From positions 16,353-80,352 of the forward strand of contig DJWS01000009.1 in NCBI GenBank assembly GCA_002441585.1: a DNA stretch of 64,000 bases. Direction: 5' to 3'. The notes below the pieces were generated by a model, which saw nothing but the letters and a program-made list of their open reading frames with translations, was not told the origin of the DNA and ran no database searches. Each line of letters starts with the position of its first letter. The stretch's first letter is position 1. Source of the DNA: Candidatus Saccharibacteria bacterium UBA6224 (GTDB lineage: Bacteria; Patescibacteriota; Saccharimonadia; Saccharimonadales; UBA4665). Made by a program: the position numbers and the translations under genes. This document shows, in pieces, positions 16,981-24,971 of the stretch.

Positions 16981-17866
16981 AGTTACCAAGGCAGTCATAG
17001 CAGCCGCCGGATTTGGCACACGCTTCTTACCGCAGACCAAGGCTATGCCCAAAGAAATGCTGCCGCTAGTCGACAAGCCCATCATCCAGTACATCGTCGA
17101 GCAGCTGGTCGAGGCTGGCATCAAGGACATAATCATCGTCGGTAGCAGCAATAAGCGGTCCATTGAAGATCACTTCGATATTCCAAACGAGGATTTGTTG
17201 GTCAACTTACGGGCTGGTGGTCCGAAGAAGCAGCCATACATCGATGAGATCGAGGCCATCGCGGGATTGGCCAATTTCGTGTACGTTCGGCAGAAAGGCC
17301 CATACGGTACAGCGACCCCGCTCTTGAACGTGGCCCACCTCATCGGTGACGAACCTTTCATATATTCGTTCGCCGATGATCTATTCTTGGCTGAACCAAA
17401 CGCCTTCAAGCAAATGATAGCACTACATGAGGAGCTCGGCGGCGGCATCCTGCCGTGCGTGAAATTGGCTCAAGATGTCGACTATGAACGTTATGGCGTC
17501 GTCGGCGGAAAAGAAGTCCGCGATGGCGTTATCAAGATGGACAAGATCATCGAGAAACCTGGCGCCAAGGCAGCGCCATCAAATCTCGGTAGCGTCGGCG
17601 GTTATTTGCTGACCCCAGAAACCTTTGAGTATTTGCAGGCCGGGGTGGACGCGTTGAGCGGGGACACTGAGTTTTACTTGAGCGACAGCGTGTTAGAACC
17701 GATGCTCCGAGACGGCAAAGATTTTTACGGCTGTGAAATCAAGAACAGTCGTCGCTATGACACCGGTAACAAACTCGATTACATCAAGACAGTCATAGAT
17801 TTCGCGCTCGAACGCGAAGATCTAAAGGACGATTTGCTTGAACATCTGCGCCAAAAGTTGTCATAA
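16970..17866 (+). CDS. galU: UTP--glucose-1-phosphate uridylyltransferase
   Basis: 298 aa. The nucleotidyltransferase signature is at the N-terminus (AAAGFGTRFLPQTKAMPKEML), with PIIQYIVEQLVEAG next, a metal-binding Asp pair in SFADDLF and YGVVGG...IIEKPG downstream. It makes UDP-glucose for envelope glycans. GGGGGA just before the ATG is a usable ribosome-binding site. It ends the gat-kinase-galU run. The 26 bp after its stop hold the promoter of the next gene. Confidence 0.92.
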   Translation: MSAKVTKAVIAAAGFGTRFLPQTKAMPKEMLPLVDKPIIQYIVEQLVEAGIKDIIIVGSSNKRSIEDHFDIPNEDLLVNLRAGGPKKQPYIDEIEAIAGLANFVYVRQKGPYGTATPLLNVAHLIGDEPFIYSFADDLFLAEPNAFKQMIALHEELGGGILPCVKLAQDVDYERYGVVGGKEVRDGVIKMDKIIEKPGAKAAPSNLGSVGGYLLTPETFEYLQAGVDALSGDTEFYLSDSVLEPMLRDGKDFYGCEIKNSRRYDTGNKLDYIKTVIDFALEREDLKDDLLEHLRQKLS

Positions 17867-17880
17867 CTCTGTCGCGGGCA

Positions 17881-17886
17881 TATACT
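17881..17886 (+). promoter_or_regulatory. -10 element, leaderless position
   Basis: TATACT, 6 nt upstream of the ATG at 17893 with no Shine-Dalgarno sequence. Confidence 0.5.
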
Positions 17887-17892
17887 TTTAGT

Positions 17893-18150
17893 ATGAATAC
17901 AGCAGAGTCAATCCTAGTCATCATTACTTCATCGTTCCTGGTGTTGTTCCTGATCGTGGCAATAGTGGCCACCATCGCAGTGATCAAGCTCATCAAAAAG
18001 GTCCGTATCATCATCGACAAAGCCGAAGATGTAATAGAGTCGGCCGAAGAAGTCGCCGACGCCGTCAAGAATGTCGGCGGACCGCTGGCAGTTTTCAAGC
18101 TCATCAAGAATATCGTCGAGCTAGTCAACAAGCACAATAAGCGAAAATAA
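17893..18150 (+). CDS. Small single-pass membrane protein with helical tail
   Basis: 85 aa. Residues about 9-33 form one hydrophobic segment (IVIITSSFLVLFLIVAIVA type), followed by KLIKKVR and an amphipathic helix rich in Glu, Ala and Val (DKAEDVIESAEEVADAVKNV). This resembles the DUF948-like companions of YtxH proteins, and the next gene is indeed YtxH-like. A structural or envelope-stress role is likely but untested. Translation probably starts from a leaderless transcript. Confidence 0.6.
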   Translation: MNTAESILVIITSSFLVLFLIVAIVATIAVIKLIKKVRIIIDKAEDVIESAEEVADAVKNVGGPLAVFKLIKNIVELVNKHNKRK

Positions 18151-18167
18151 CGAAGGAGGAGGCCAAC

Positions 18168-18584
18168 ATGTTTGGAAACCGTAGCAAAACCGACCCCAAA
18201 AAAATTGCGATTGGCGCAGCCATTGCCGGCGCCCTAGGATATCTAGTGGGCATCCTGACGGCTCCTAAAAGCGGCAGGGCAACACGTCGTGAACTCAGGC
18301 AAAATGCCAAAAAGGGTATAGATGAGGCAGAGGCAGAGGTAAAGAAGCTACACGCCGAGCTCGATGGCCTGATGGATGATTTTGCCAAAAAGCGTGATGA
18401 GCTTAGTGACAAGACCGGCAAAGAGTTAAATGAGCTGATCGAGAAGGCCAAGACAGCCAAAGCCAAGGCAGGTGAGATGCTGAAAGCACTCAAGACCGGC
18501 AAAGCTGATGATGCCGAGTTGCAAAAGGCAGTCGCCGAAGCCAACAAGGCCATCGACCACGTGCGTAAGTATCTGCAAAAATAG
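18168..18584 (+). CDS. YtxH-like membrane/coiled-coil protein
   Basis: 138 aa. The N-terminal block IGAAIAGALGYLVGILTAPKSGRATRREL (residues about 14-42) is the YtxH-domain hallmark: a glycine-rich membrane helix followed by APKSG. The remaining 95 residues are a Lys/Glu/Ala-rich coiled coil. AAGGAGGAGG five nt before the ATG is the strongest ribosome-binding site in this stretch, in contrast with the leaderless gene upstream. A strong terminator follows 20 bp after the stop. YtxH proteins are stress-linked in Firmicutes; the function here is unknown. Confidence 0.72.
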   Translation: MFGNRSKTDPKKIAIGAAIAGALGYLVGILTAPKSGRATRRELRQNAKKGIDEAEAEVKKLHAELDGLMDDFAKKRDELSDKTGKELNELIEKAKTAKAKAGEMLKALKTGKADDAELQKAVAEANKAIDHVRKYLQK

Positions 18585-18604
18585 ACGATTCCAATCAACT
18601 TAAG

Positions 18605-18632
18605 AAAAGCGCGGGATATACCGCGCTTTTTT
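18605..18632 (+). terminator. Rho-independent terminator after the YtxH gene
   Basis: A perfect 10-bp stem (AAAAGCGCGG with CCGCGCTTTT) around the loop GATATA, continuing into a T run. Confidence 0.9.
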
Positions 18633-18691
18633 GTACCCAAACAGGGGGTACGTTGTAAAAGTTATGTCTGAGACTAGGGCGCCGGGTAGGG

Positions 18692-18697
18692 TATAAT
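18692..18697 (+). promoter_or_regulatory. -10 element of dnaE
   Basis: TATAAT, followed by a leader of about 20 nt that contains GAGAGGG and ends at the GTG start of dnaE. No convincing -35 was seen. Confidence 0.55.
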
Positions 18698-18724
18698 AGT
18701 GGGTAAAGAGAGGGAACAACGCGA

Positions 18725-21700
18725 GTGGCTAAAACGTCGCCTAAAATAGGCAAAATGGTCGCCTCAAAAGGGCAGCCCAAGCAGACGGCGCAACTGAAGC
18801 CGGCCGACTACGTACATCTGCATAACCACACCCAGTACAGTCTGCTGGATGGTTTGACGCGCGTGCCGGATTTGATAGATTTCGTGAAGGAGGGCGGCAT
18901 GGAGGCCGTCGCCATGACCGACCATGGCACGCTCGGTGGTGCCATCGAATTCTACAAAACGGCCCAGGCCAGTGGCGTCAAGCCAATCATTGGTATCGAG
19001 GCATATGTCGCCGCTCGTCGCCACACCGACAAAGATCCGCAAAAGGACAAGAACCGTTTTCACCTGATATTGCTGGCCATGAATCATACCGGTTATCAAA
19101 ACCTAATGCGACTGAGTTCCATCGCCAACTTGAACGGTTTTTATTACTATCCGCGCGTCGATCACGAACTACTCGAGCAGTATAACGAAGGCATCATTGC
19201 TTTGAGTGGCTGCATGGGTGGAGAGGTTGGCGATGCCTTGCGCCAGGACCAGTACGACCAAGCCCGTCAAATTGCCGAGTGGTACAAGGCGACATTTGGT
19301 GATCGTTACTACTTGGAGATCCAAGATCACGGCCATCCCGACAACCCGCTGCACAGTGCTGAACAGCAGCGTATCAACGAGCAAATCCTACGCCTAGGTC
19401 AAGATCTGGATATCAAGGTCGCCCTGACGTGCGACGCCCACTACCTTCGCCACGAGGACCAAGAAGCCCACGAGATTCTGCTGTGCGTCGGTACGGGCTC
19501 GTTCTTAAGTGACGAACGCCGTATGACACTCAAGGATTACCCGCTGCATGTCGTAGAGCCACAAGAGCTGATTGATCGCTGGGGCAAGGATCACCCCGAA
19601 GTTATATTGACTACCAAGGAGATTGCCGACCGGTGCGATGTAACTATCGAACTTGGTAATATCCTAATCCCCAAATTCCCAGTACCGGATGGCGAGACTG
19701 AGAAGTCATATCTGGACCGCTTGACTTATCGCGGGCTGGCCTGGCGATATGGCGGCATGACGGAGGCGGAAGCATCCAATCTAACCATCGAGGATGCTAA
19801 GAAATTACTTGATAAATCTATCCTAGAACGCACAGCCTATGAGTTGGGTGTTATCGAATCGATGGGATTCAATGGTTACTTCCTGATCGTCCAGGACTTT
19901 ATCAACTGGGGTAAAGACCGTGGTATCGTCTTCGGTCCTGGACGTGGTAGCGCGGCAGGTTCGATTATTTCCTATGCACTCAAGATTACCGAGCTCGATC
20001 CACTCAAGTACGATTTGCTGTTCGAGCGTTTCCTTAACCCCGATCGTATCTCGATGCCCGATGTTGACATCGACATCCAGGACACGCGCCGCGACGAAGT
20101 CATCCAGTATTGTGTAGCAAAGTATGGCAGTGAGCGCGTCGCCAATATCGTGACCTTCGGCCGGATGTTTGCCCGTAACGCCGTTAGAGACGTATCGCGC
20201 GTGCTGCAAGTGCCCTATGCCGAGGCCGATCGTTTAGCCAAGATGATTCCGCCGCCCGTCCAGGGCCGTCACATACCCCTGGCCGAATCGCTCAAGAACG
20301 ATATCGATCTCAAGCGGGAGTACGAAACAAATGAAGTCAGCCATGGTGTGCTGGACCAGGCTATGATTCTTGAGGGCACCGTTCGTAGCCATGGCGTCCA
20401 TGCCGCCGGCGTGGTGATTGCCCCCGACGACATCGTCAAATTCGTACCGCTTGAAATGGCCCAAAAGGGCGTCGTCTCGACCCAGTACCCGATGGGACCG
20501 ATAGAAGAGCTCGGCTTGCTTAAAATGGATTTCTTGGGTCTCAGCAACTTGACGATCATCAAGAACGCCTTGCGCATCATCAAGAAGGTTCACAAGCTAG
20601 ATATCGATATAAATACCATCCCGCTCGACGACCCGAAGACATACGAGCTTTTCCAGCATGGCGATACCACGGGTGTGTTCCAGCTGGAGTCGGCTGGTAT
20701 GAAACGTTACTTGCGCGAACTTAAGCCAAACGTATTCGAGGATATCGTCGCCATGGTGGCGTTGTATCGGCCGGGACCGATGCAGTTCATCGACGATTTC
20801 ATCAACCGCAAACACGGTCGCAGTGATATCATCTATCCGCACGACAGCATGAAAAACGCTCTCGAGAACACCTATGGGGTGCTCGTGTACCAAGAGCAAG
20901 TCATGCAGATTTCCAAAGAAGTCTGTGGTTTTACCGGCGGCGAAGCCGATACGCTACGAAAGGCTATCGGCAAGAAAAAGATCGATATCATGCGCAAGAT
21001 GAAACAACGCATGATCGAGGGTGGCCAGGCCGTCTCCGGCATCGATCCGGCGCTGATGGAAAAGTTCTGGAAGCAGCTAGAGGACTTCGCCGCCTACTGT
21101 TTCAACAAGTCGCACGCTGCTTGTTATGGCCTAATCGCCTATCAAACCGCTTACCTCAAAGCTCATTATCCGGCAGCTTTCATGGCCGCTCTTATGACTA
21201 GTGATTACGACGACACTGACCGTCTGAGCATTGAGATTACCGAGTGCCAGCACATGGGTATCGATGTCCTGCCGCCGGATATCAACGAATCGTTCGTCGA
21301 ATTCGCTGTCGTGCCCGGCGAAAAGCCCAAAATTCGCTTCGGCATGAATGCCATCAAGAACGTCGGTACTGCAGCGGTCGAGGAAATACTACGGGCACGC
21401 AGCGAGAACGGACGGTTTGATAATTTGGAACAATTTTTCGCGACTGTTAATCCGCGCATCGTCAACCGTAAGTCATTGGAAAGTCTGGTCAAGACTGGTG
21501 CCTTTGACGCGTTCGGTGACCGGGCCACGCTGCTGCACAACCTTGATCTGATGCTAGCCTACGCCCAGCGCCTGCAAAAACAGGCGGGTAGTGGACAGAC
21601 TGACCTGTTCGGCGAGCTTATCGAGGACATTGGGCTTAAGCCTCAATTGGTCCTGGACAAACCGGCCGTCGTGCACAATTCACGCGAGGCGCTGTTGTGG

Positions 21701-22408
21701 GAACGAGAGCTGCTCGGGCTGTACCTCAGCCAACACCCACTCGAGCTATTCGAGACGTATCTCGAAGAAAAGACAGTGCCGCTTAATAGCCTCAAGCCGG
21801 AGCATGACAACAAGGCCGTCGTCATCGGTGGTGGTATAGTCGATGTCCGCGAAATCACGACTAAGAACGGGCAAAAGATGGCTTTCGTGAAGCTCGAGGA
21901 CAGGTTCGGCGAAATCGAGGTCATATTATTCCCGGGCGCCTATCAGCAGACAATCGGACTCTGGGAGCGCGACCGCGTGGTGTTGGTGCGAGGCAAGATA
22001 AGCGCCAAGGATCGCGAGGGCAACATTGGCGAGGAGCTGAAGGTACTCGTGGATGATGCCCGCGAGATTACCGTGCAACAAGCGCAAGCCTACCAAGCAA
22101 CTGGCAAGAAACTAAAAGCCCTGACAGCCACCAAGCGTAAAGGCGTAACGGTGTCGACATCAGCCAGCAAATCCGCACCAGCCGACAGTAAACGAGTGTA
22201 TATAAGATTACATGATAGCGCCGATCAAGAGTTACTGCGGCGCATCAAGCAGATTGTCGACTCTCGTGAGGGCGATGGCGAGGTCGTGCTGATCGTAGGT
22301 TCCGATGAAAATAAGCAGGCAATTCGTTTACCAAACAAAATTGCCCTCAGCCCACCGGTGATATCAGAGCTCACAGAGGTCGTCGGCGCGCCTAACCTTA
22401 AGTATTAA
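18725..22408 (+). CDS. dnaE: DNA polymerase III alpha subunit
   Basis: The replicative polymerase, 1227 aa, DnaE type. Domains in order: PHP domain starting near residue 31 (HLHNHTQYSLLDG), the palm with PGRGSAAGS and PDVDIDIQD (catalytic Asp cluster at about 446-450), thumb and fingers, the HhH region, an OB-fold (about 1035-1110, KNGQKMAFVKLEDRFGEIEVILFPGA) and a C-terminal tail. PHP histidines are retained, so metal binding or proofreading by PHP is possible. The start is GTG with GAGAGGG upstream. The extra length over E. coli DnaE is in the N-terminal 30 residues and the C-terminus. Confidence 0.97.
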   Translation: MAKTSPKIGKMVASKGQPKQTAQLKPADYVHLHNHTQYSLLDGLTRVPDLIDFVKEGGMEAVAMTDHGTLGGAIEFYKTAQASGVKPIIGIEAYVAARRHTDKDPQKDKNRFHLILLAMNHTGYQNLMRLSSIANLNGFYYYPRVDHELLEQYNEGIIALSGCMGGEVGDALRQDQYDQARQIAEWYKATFGDRYYLEIQDHGHPDNPLHSAEQQRINEQILRLGQDLDIKVALTCDAHYLRHEDQEAHEILLCVGTGSFLSDERRMTLKDYPLHVVEPQELIDRWGKDHPEVILTTKEIADRCDVTIELGNILIPKFPVPDGETEKSYLDRLTYRGLAWRYGGMTEAEASNLTIEDAKKLLDKSILERTAYELGVIESMGFNGYFLIVQDFINWGKDRGIVFGPGRGSAAGSIISYALKITELDPLKYDLLFERFLNPDRISMPDVDIDIQDTRRDEVIQYCVAKYGSERVANIVTFGRMFARNAVRDVSRVLQVPYAEADRLAKMIPPPVQGRHIPLAESLKNDIDLKREYETNEVSHGVLDQAMILEGTVRSHGVHAAGVVIAPDDIVKFVPLEMAQKGVVSTQYPMGPIEELGLLKMDFLGLSNLTIIKNALRIIKKVHKLDIDINTIPLDDPKTYELFQHGDTTGVFQLESAGMKRYLRELKPNVFEDIVAMVALYRPGPMQFIDDFINRKHGRSDIIYPHDSMKNALENTYGVLVYQEQVMQISKEVCGFTGGEADTLRKAIGKKKIDIMRKMKQRMIEGGQAVSGIDPALMEKFWKQLEDFAAYCFNKSHAACYGLIAYQTAYLKAHYPAAFMAALMTSDYDDTDRLSIEITECQHMGIDVLPPDINESFVEFAVVPGEKPKIRFGMNAIKNVGTAAVEEILRARSENGRFDNLEQFFATVNPRIVNRKSLESLVKTGAFDAFGDRATLLHNLDLMLAYAQRLQKQAGSGQTDLFGELIEDIGLKPQLVLDKPAVVHNSREALLWERELLGLYLSQHPLELFETYLEEKTVPLNSLKPEHDNKAVVIGGGIVDVREITTKNGQKMAFVKLEDRFGEIEVILFPGAYQQTIGLWERDRVVLVRGKISAKDREGNIGEELKVLVDDAREITVQQAQAYQATGKKLKALTATKRKGVTVSTSASKSAPADSKRVYIRLHDSADQELLRRIKQIVDSREGDGEVVLIVGSDENKQAIRLPNKIALSPPVISELTEVVGAPNLKY

Positions 22409-22417
22409 CCAAAGTAC

Positions 22418-22446
22418 TTGCAAAAAAGTAAACAACGTAGTATAAT
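22418..22446 (+). promoter_or_regulatory. Promoter of the surface-protein gene
   Basis: TTGCAA at 22418-22423, 17-bp spacer, TATAAT at 22441-22446. The leader carries GGAG about 9 nt before the ATG at 22479. One of the best sigma-70-type matches in the window. Confidence 0.72.
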
Positions 22447-22478
22447 ACGCATCGTTAAAGTGATTTGGAGATCCTAAC

Positions 22479-23291
22479 ATGCGTAGCAATACTATGGTTC
22501 GTTCCAGGGTTCTTGCAGTTAGCGTCGGTGTTTTGGCTGCCGTCGTGCTTAACCTCGCGCCTGTGTTCGCTATCAGCTCTAAGGCTGTCGAGCACCGCAA
22601 CGAAAACAGTTACAAAAAATCCAGAATAGTAACCCCGCCAGTTAATGATGAACAGGAGACGACTACACCAGTCGAAACCGAACAGAAGGTAGTTACTGAG
22701 ACTAACACAACCAGCACCAAGCAGTATCTTACCCGCACCAACAAGCCGGCTGGCGATAACGGTACGGTCAAGACCCACAAGGTCACTACGCCAACTAGTG
22801 ATATCCGCGACAACCCTAAGGTTTGCGCCTTTTACCTCGACGCCTTCCAGTTCGATGGCCGTCAATCGGTCGACTGGTACATCGTTAAGCACACCCACGG
22901 CGATAAGGTGTTGAGTGGCTCAATCGTACTCAACAGCGGTGGTCACGGCTACACCCAAAACTACACACTGCCTAACGGCATGTACAAGCTGTATTGGAAC
23001 TTTGATGGCGAGCATGGCTCGGCCAAGCACAAGGTGTTCAAGGTACAGTGTGGTGAAGTAAAGGGTGATACCACTCCTGAGACTCCAACCAACCCATCTG
23101 GCAAGGGTGGTGACGAAAAGCCCCAGGGTCACGTCCTGTCTGATAGTACCGTGAAGAGTGGTGAATTAGTAAACACGGGTACTTCTCCAATCATTTCTAC
23201 AGTTCTAGCTTTGATGCTGGTTGCCGCAAGCTTTGTGGCCTTTCGCCGCAAACCAGCTAGCAAGACTGACTTCAGCGACATTGCGCTCTAA
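22479..23291 (+). CDS. Secreted surface protein with LPxTG-like (LVNTG) sorting signal
   Basis: 270 aa. Residues 1-31 form a signal peptide (basic start, hydrophobic core LAVSVGVLAAVVLNLA, likely cut after VFA). A Thr/Glu-rich linker follows, then a compact domain (about 110-195) with two Cys (C112 and the one in VQCGEVKG) and several aromatics. The C-terminus reads LVNTG, a hydrophobic helix and RRKPASK, the layout of a sortase cell-wall sorting signal with Val in place of Pro. A typical promoter and Shine-Dalgarno sequence suggest good expression. The function is unknown; surface contact or adhesion fits an epibiont but is inference. No sortase gene is in the window. Confidence 0.75.
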   Translation: MRSNTMVRSRVLAVSVGVLAAVVLNLAPVFAISSKAVEHRNENSYKKSRIVTPPVNDEQETTTPVETEQKVVTETNTTSTKQYLTRTNKPAGDNGTVKTHKVTTPTSDIRDNPKVCAFYLDAFQFDGRQSVDWYIVKHTHGDKVLSGSIVLNSGGHGYTQNYTLPNGMYKLYWNFDGEHGSAKHKVFKVQCGEVKGDTTPETPTNPSGKGGDEKPQGHVLSDSTVKSGELVNTGTSPIISTVLALMLVAASFVAFRRKPASKTDFSDIAL

Positions 23292-23307
23292 AGCGCCTCC
23301 GGGTTAT

Positions 23308-24348
23308 CTACTGGATAACGCCGACCGTGCGGCTCAAAACGACCCCGAGGGTCACTAAGCTGAGCGCCACGACATCAAGGAGTGGGTGATGCAGTACAAA
23401 ACGTTCGCCGCGATTTAATAAGCGGTGCCACGCCAGGCCATGGCGCACTAGCAGCAGCGAAAGCGCCACGGCCACGATTACCAGCGTCACCATCAGACTC
23501 CACCCCGCCTGACCGTTCGCAACCAATTGGATCCGCGCAATTTGCTGCGTTGGTGCCACCTCAACCGGCTGACTTTGTTCAGCCGGTTTTGCTTTTAGAG
23601 TGTCGTCGGATGGTGTCGGCTTGGCGTTGGCGGTGGCTACTGGCTCGGTAGTTTTCTTGGCCTCCATGGCAGGTTTGGAGCTGGTTGTGGCTGGCTGGCT
23701 GGTAGTCGGTGTTGATGTGGTCGTCTTGGTGGTCGTAGGCGTCTTGGTAGCCACCACCGTGGTCGGTGAAGCGTACATGGCGACGACCAGCGTCTGTGGC
23801 CCCTCACCTTGATAATTCGGGATGTTGATGATGCCGAAACCAATGTTGGTGTAGCTGGTATTGAGAATATTCGCCCGGTGTTCACTGCTATTCATCCAGC
23901 CAGTAACAGTATCGCTGGAGGTAGCGAAGCCATAGGCCAAGTTCTCGCCGGCTGTCTGATAACTATATCCGGCCTCGGTTATAAAGGCCCACGGTGTCTT
24001 GCCAGTCGGTGACACATGCGACCAGTAATCCTTGGCAGCCATGTCGGCGGCTTTATTCTGTGCGGCAGTGGTCAGTTTGCTGTTGGTAGTCAGCGCCTTG
24101 AGCCCGCGTGAGGTGCGCTCTTCGTTGGTGTTGGTCAATAGCCCATATGAACTCATGTCGGTCGCATAGCCCAGGACTGGATTTTGCCCCGACGGCCAGA
24201 TGCTATTGAGCACGAAGCCAAGTCCCACGACCAGCAACATCGGCAAATACGGCCAATATGTCTTGGCGAAATTCTTATGAGCGTGCTGGTGTTTGCCAGT
24301 ACGCTTGCGATGACTGCGGTGAACTTTTGGTGGGGCGACGAGTGTCAT
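23308..24348 (-). CDS. Membrane-anchored CAP/SCP-domain protein
   Basis: 346 aa. An N-terminal membrane segment (about 31-49) is followed by a CAP domain at about 70-195, with TNEERTSRGLKAL, the catalytic-like GENLAYGF and HRANILNTSYTNIGFGI motifs. A Thr/Ser/Pro-rich linker (about 200-260) leads to two C-terminal membrane helices. CAP proteins are extracellular and have been tied to proteolysis, lipid binding or host interaction; the role here is unknown. It converges on the sorted surface protein (16 bp between stops), so the two form a cell-surface locus. Confidence 0.8.
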   Translation of the reverse strand: MTLVAPPKVHRSHRKRTGKHQHAHKNFAKTYWPYLPMLLVVGLGFVLNSIWPSGQNPVLGYATDMSSYGLLTNTNEERTSRGLKALTTNSKLTTAAQNKAADMAAKDYWSHVSPTGKTPWAFITEAGYSYQTAGENLAYGFATSSDTVTGWMNSSEHRANILNTSYTNIGFGIINIPNYQGEGPQTLVVAMYASPTTVVATKTPTTTKTTTSTPTTSQPATTSSKPAMEAKKTTEPVATANAKPTPSDDTLKAKPAEQSQPVEVAPTQQIARIQLVANGQAGWSLMVTLVIVAVALSLLLVRHGLAWHRLLNRGERFVLHHPLLDVVALSLVTLGVVLSRTVGVIQ

Positions 24349-24389
24349 GCTGTTTGTTATCGATTACTTCGGATAGTATACCATAACGC

Positions 24390-24896
24390 CTATGCTTCGC
24401 TAGCGAAGCGCAGCTGGTACAGGGCAGCCGCGGCCGCCTGGACGACATTGAACGACTCCTTGGCTCCAAACATCGGTATCTCGAGCGTCACATCAACTTG
24501 CTTTAGCAATTCCTGCTCGATGCCTTCGACTTCTCGGCCTAGCAGCAGGGCGATTTTGGTCGGGGCGTGAAAATCGGGCAGAGAGATAGAATCATCATCC
24601 TGCTCAAGTGCCGCCAGAACATATCCCTCTGCTTTTAGTTGGTCTAATAGTGGCACGATATCGTCTTGTTGTGTCCAGGCAATGCTTGCTTCGGCGCCTA
24701 AGGCGGTCTTGTGGATTTGCCGACCAATCTTGGAGGCAAGATGGGGCAGACGTGTGTCGCCGTTCGGCAGCGGCGGGTACGGTGTGTAGCCGGTCAGATA
24801 TACATGCTCCACGCCGAATCCGTCAGCCGTCCTTAGCAGCGAGCCGACGTTGTGGCAGCTGCGGATGTCGTGGGCGATGAGGACGATGGAGCGCAT
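24390..24896 (-). CDS. SpoU/TrmH-family RNA methyltransferase
   Basis: 168 aa, a minimal SPOUT methyltransferase without an N-terminal RNA-binding extension. The three SpoU motifs are present: HNVGSLLRTADGFGVEHVYLTG (motif 1), LLGREVEGIEQELL (motif 2) and LEIPMFGAKESFNVVQAAA (motif 3, where SFNV replaces the usual SLNV). It methylates a ribose 2'-OH in tRNA or rRNA; the target is not predictable. The last codons lie inside the palindrome GCTTCGCTAGCGAAGC (24394-24409). Confidence 0.82.
   Translation of the reverse strand: MRSIVLIAHDIRSCHNVGSLLRTADGFGVEHVYLTGYTPYPPLPNGDTRLPHLASKIGRQIHKTALGAEASIAWTQQDDIVPLLDQLKAEGYVLAALEQDDDSISLPDFHAPTKIALLLGREVEGIEQELLKQVDVTLEIPMFGAKESFNVVQAAAAALYQLRFASEA
24394..24409. 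repeat. Perfect 16-bp palindrome at the 3' end of the methyltransferase gene
   Basis: GCTTCGC followed by TA and GCGAAGC reads identically on both strands and overlaps the last sense codons of the gene. It could be a hairpin in the 3' end of the mRNA; there is no T run, so it is not a standard terminator. Confidence 0.5.
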
Positions 24897-24971
24897 GACA
24901 CCAGTTTAACCCAAGCCTCAAGAATGCCAACCCGACTTTGGCCAGCAAGCTGCATATGCTTAAATAAGTGC

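Noticed and set aside
23292..23345. Terminator between the converging surface-protein and CAP genes.
   Set aside because: GTTATC/GATAAC can form a short hairpin, but there is no T run on either strand and it overlaps the CAP coding end.
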